DNA of 64,000 nucleotides from VXYL01 sp963422285 (GTDB lineage Bacteria > Pseudomonadota > Gammaproteobacteria > Pseudomonadales > Azotimanducaceae). The DNA is taken from positions 1 through 64,000 of the forward strand of contig CAXXJO010000002.1 in NCBI GenBank assembly GCA_963422285.2. The letters are read 5' to 3'. Below, one piece after another: positions 61,577 to 64,000 of this stretch (position 1 is its first letter; every line of letters starts with the position of its first letter). The position numbers and the translations under genes are program-made. The notes under the pieces are model-generated. The model ran no database searches, was not told the origin of the DNA, and worked only from the letters and a program-made list of their open reading frames with translations.

Positions 61577-62239
61577 ATGGATTTGCTGGATCTGATCAAC
61601 TATCTCGTGCGCTGGGGCCACTACCTGTTCGGCATCACCTGGATTGGTCTGCTGTACTACTTCAACTTCGTCCAGGGCGGCTACATGGCGTCCGCCTCGG
61701 ACGAAGCGAAAGTGGATGCGTTCACCAAGCTGGTGCCGAGCGCCCTGTGGTGGTTCCGCTTTGGCGCACTGCTGACATTCCTGAGCGGCCTGTATTTGTT
61801 GATGCTGATCTGGTCCGGCCTGTCGGTAGATATCCTGCTCGCCGGTGCCATGGCGACGCTGATGTTCCTCAACGTCTGGCTAATCATCTGGCCCAACCAG
61901 AAGGTGGTGATCGCCTCCAACGAGGCGATTCGGGATGGTGGCGAGGCGAATCCGAACGCCGCCGGCGCTGCCGCCAAGGCACTGCTGGCGTCGCGCACAA
62001 ACACCTTCTTCTCGGCGCCCATGCTGTTCCTGATGGGATCCCACGGCCACTTCACGCTGGGGGCGGCGGACGCCACCGCGGGCTTGTCGATGGCGGCCTT
62101 GGTCGTTGGCGGGATCGTCATCGCCGCGATCGAGGCCAACGCGATCTGGGGCAAGACCTGGACGCTTACCACGGTGAAGGGCGTCATCGCCTCCAGCCTT
62201 GTGCTCACCGTCGTCATGGCGGTAGTCGCTCAACTGTAG
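61577..62239 (+). CDS. PuuD-like membrane protein (urate hydroxylase N-terminal domain only)
   Basis: A 220-residue protein with about six membrane helices. The sequence YLVRWGHYLFGITWIGLLYY, FNFVQGGY, ALWWFRFGALLTFLSGLYLL and NVWLIIWPNQKVVIA, SRTNTFFSAPMLFLMGSHGH matches the membrane part of PuuD urate oxidases. The C-terminal cytochrome c domain of full-length PuuD (about 400 residues) is absent and the gene ends cleanly. It may act with a separate cytochrome or have another redox role. No purine-degradation genes are near. Confidence 0.8.
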   Translation: MDLLDLINYLVRWGHYLFGITWIGLLYYFNFVQGGYMASASDEAKVDAFTKLVPSALWWFRFGALLTFLSGLYLLMLIWSGLSVDILLAGAMATLMFLNVWLIIWPNQKVVIASNEAIRDGGEANPNAAGAAAKALLASRTNTFFSAPMLFLMGSHGHFTLGAADATAGLSMAALVVGGIVIAAIEANAIWGKTWTLTTVKGVIASSLVLTVVMAVVAQL

Positions 62240-62271
62240 GTTCGCTGACCGCCGGGGAGCCTCGGTTTCCG

Positions 62272-62313
62272 CAAGCGCCTCGCCTCTGCCCGAAGTAACG
62301 GGCAGGGGCGCTT
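62272..62313 (+). terminator. Hairpin after the PuuD-like gene, no T-run
   Basis: AAGCGCC...CTCTGCCCG (from 62273) pairs with CGGGCAGGGGCGCTT (62299-62313) around a short AAGTAA loop, with a small bulge. It lies about 35 bp after the stop of the PuuD-like gene. A T-run is missing, so termination is uncertain; RNA stabilisation is an alternative. Confidence 0.4.
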
Positions 62314-62446
62314 GGTGCAAGGACGGACGAGACAGACTCGCCAGATACGAGGACGCTGCCCAGGACTGGACGCGGCTGCATCCCTTGAGGATGCGCTGGG
62401 GGCAGGATATTCTCTTGCCCTACCAATTCCGCGAGATTTTTTTTCG

Positions 62447-63241
62447 ATGGCTGAGGAATCCTCGCCTGTCATTATTGCCGCCGATCCCGAGGACTCCAGC
62501 CGTGCGACGCGCCGGTCCAGGGTGCGCTCCCGCTCCGGCAGCACGGGCACAACCGTAGCCGTCAACGTGATGCTTGTCGTACTGATTGCCGCGCTGGCGG
62601 CGTCAGCTTGGTTCGTCCTCACTCAGCAGCAGCAGCTTGACCGGCACCAGCGTACGCTGGTGGAAGCGCAAAGCCGCATCGGCGCGGTGGAGCAACGGCT
62701 GCGCCTTACCGACGAGACCTTATCGGAATCCGATGCGGACACCAGCGAACAGTTGTCGTTGTGGGAGTCCGAAACCCGCAAGCTGTGGGACATCACCAAC
62801 AAGCGCAACAAGGGCTGGATCGAGGACAACCGCGCTGCCATCTTCGAACACGCCACGGCCCTCGCCAGCGCCCAAGGAGACCTGAAGACCTTGAAGAGCT
62901 CCGTTTCCCGTCTCGATGCGTCGCTCACTCAGCAGCAGGGAATCGCCAACCGCCTCACCGCTCTGGATGTGCAGATGCAGCGTCTGATCCAGCAGCAGCG
63001 CGACATGGTAGACAAGACCAACGCGGCGTCGCAGATCGCCGCCAGCCTGAAAGCCACCCTGGAATCCAGGGTAAGGCAGAACGAGCAGGCCATCACCGCC
63101 ATTGACGCTCACCGAAGACAAGTCAACGCTAACATCGAGGCCTTGCGCCAGGACCTCGATGCCCTGGACAATCGGCTCAGCAGCGAGACCGCCGCCCAAG
63201 CGGGACGTCTTGGGCCGCAATCCTCGCCACCAGCGAATTAG
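62447..63241 (+). CDS. Single-pass membrane protein with long periplasmic coiled coil
   Basis: A 264-residue protein from ATG 62447. After an acidic then basic cytoplasmic N terminus comes one membrane helix (VAVNVMLVVLIAALAASAWF, about residues 42-61), then heptad-rich coiled coil to about residue 250 (QQLDRHQRTLVEAQSRIGAV, WESETRKLWDITNKRNKGW and on). The family role is unknown; similar proteins occur in Pseudomonas-type genomes and may link the inner membrane and wall. A T8 run precedes the start, and there is no good Shine-Dalgarno. It converges with the acyltransferase gene, with 2 bp between the stops. Confidence 0.65.
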   Translation: MAEESSPVIIAADPEDSSRATRRSRVRSRSGSTGTTVAVNVMLVVLIAALAASAWFVLTQQQQLDRHQRTLVEAQSRIGAVEQRLRLTDETLSESDADTSEQLSLWESETRKLWDITNKRNKGWIEDNRAAIFEHATALASAQGDLKTLKSSVSRLDASLTQQQGIANRLTALDVQMQRLIQQQRDMVDKTNAASQIAASLKATLESRVRQNEQAITAIDAHRRQVNANIEALRQDLDALDNRLSSETAAQAGRLGPQSSPPAN

Positions 63242-63243
63242 GG

Positions 63244-64000
63244 TCAGCCGGACGACAGCAGGACGTCCTTCTCCTCCCATAGTCGCGCCACCCAGTCGCG
63301 CAACGCCTCGTCGCGCACCGGCGGCGGGGGCAGAACGCGGGCGCTAAAACGCACGGTGGGACAGCGCCCGCACAGGAAGTCCCAGAATCCCGGTGCGCCC
63401 TTTTCGGAATAGAAGATAGTCCCGTCCACCACCGCATCCAGTCGATCCGCCAAGCTATGCAGCACTAGGGCGAAGCCGCGGGTCTTCGGCTTCAGCAGCG
63501 CTTGATACGGCGATTCTTGGGCATCCCGCTTCGCCAGCGTGAAGCGGGTGCCTTCCAGGAAGCTGAGGACGCTGCTAGGCTGCTCCCGGAACCCCGTGCA
63601 AGCTTCGAGGACGGCGTTGCGGTCGTGCTGGCGCAAGGCGGGGTCGGCCTGCAGTCGTTCGCGCCCGTAGCGGCGCACGAAGGGAAATTCCAGCAGCCGC
63701 AAGGCGATGCCCACAAAGGGCACCCAGATCAGCTCGCGCTTGGTGAAGAACTTCAATGGCGGCACGAGGCCGTAGAGGGCGATCACCAGTACCAGCACAT
63801 CAGCCCAGCTCTGGTGGTTGCAGACCACCAGATACCAGCCGTCGCGCCGCAGCGTCCGGTGGCGAGCGTCCAGTTCCATCTCGATGCGGGCGACGCCGAA
63901 GGCGGACACCATCCAGCGGGCGCACCCCACCCAGCCGTTCAGAGCACGAAGCATCGCGCTGCCCAGGGCGATGCCGAAGCGTTTCGGCAGCAGTGGACGG
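63244..64000 (-). CDS. YihG-like lysophospholipid acyltransferase (5' partial)
   Basis: The frame is open to the window edge, so the N terminus is missing; an internal ATG at 63954 is not the true start. The acyltransferase motifs are LVVCNHQSWADVLVL (HxxxxD type, with Gln-Ser-Trp-Ala), FTKRELIWVPFVG, FPFVRRYGRERLQ and SFLEGTRFTLAKR. YihG enzymes acylate lysophosphatidic acid at the sn-2 position, with long unsaturated chains in some species. It is a peripheral inner-membrane enzyme. The C terminus is complete at 63244. Confidence 0.9.
   Translation of the reverse strand, partial: RPLLPKRFGIALGSAMLRALNGWVGCARWMVSAFGVARIEMELDARHRTLRRDGWYLVVCNHQSWADVLVLVIALYGLVPPLKFFTKRELIWVPFVGIALRLLEFPFVRRYGRERLQADPALRQHDRNAVLEACTGFREQPSSVLSFLEGTRFTLAKRDAQESPYQALLKPKTRGFALVLHSLADRLDAVVDGTIFYSEKGAPGFWDFLCGRCPTVRFSARVLPPPPVRDEALRDWVARLWEEKDVLLSSG

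Overview
The window looks like a chromosomal segment of a GC-rich gammaproteobacterium. The gene order pilD-pilC-pilB-pilA-pilA, tRNA-Thr, nadC, ampD recalls the pilin locus of Pseudomonas and relatives. PtsN and NPr-type HPr proteins, homodimeric AceE, YajQ, FxsA and a groESL promoter with a sigma-32-like box fit the same group. I cannot name a genus; the many broken accessory genes and the mixture of Rieske, phytanoyl-CoA dioxygenase and amidohydrolase genes recall uncultivated marine or host-associated lineages (inference).

Layout. 1-10048: right-hand part of a very GC-rich Mu-like prophage (GemA, Mor-like activator, HNH, lysis genes, small and large terminase, portal, MuF head protein with a metallopeptidase tail, then a broken virion morphogenesis gene where the phage stops). 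10049-18314: IS remnant, enolase-superfamily dehydratase, broken Fic gene, phytanoyl-CoA dioxygenase, 2-hydroxyacid dehydrogenase, SDR, intact Fic gene. 18626-28953: a defence-like island with two DUF4143 ATPases, each with an inverted repeat at its start, then a tightly coupled operon of a small histone-fold-like protein, a RapA/SNF2-type helicase and a very large GHKL (sacsin/HSP90-like) ATPase ending in a CxxC...CxxH module, then an intact DUF433 antitoxin with a dead DUF5615 partner. 29429-33980: nitronate monooxygenase, conserved hypothetical, amidohydrolase and Rieske oxygenase. 34041-44284: hpf-ptsN-ptsO, dciA, secA, argJ, coaE, pilD, aldo/keto reductase, DUF427. 44386-50035: type IV pilus genes, tRNA-Thr, nadC, ampD. 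50032-51178: a graveyard of truncated defence genes inserted in the 5' end of a sugar-kinase gene. 51179-64000: ROK kinase carrying an in-frame palindromic repeat insert, aceE-aceF, cobalamin adenosyltransferase, yajQ, alkyltransferase-like protein, fxsA, broken GST, groES-groEL, a PuuD-like membrane protein, a coiled-coil membrane protein and a partial acyltransferase.

Two themes stand out. First, genes with frame damage are confined to phage, toxin, defence and peripheral genes, while every core gene reads through cleanly, so erosion of accessory DNA is more likely than random sequencing error, although several lesions lie in homopolymer or GC-rich runs. Second, the 21566-27980 operon is the best candidate for an undescribed system: three genes joined by stop/start overlaps (TAATG, ATGA), with a marked base-composition drop between the helicase and the GHKL ATPase.
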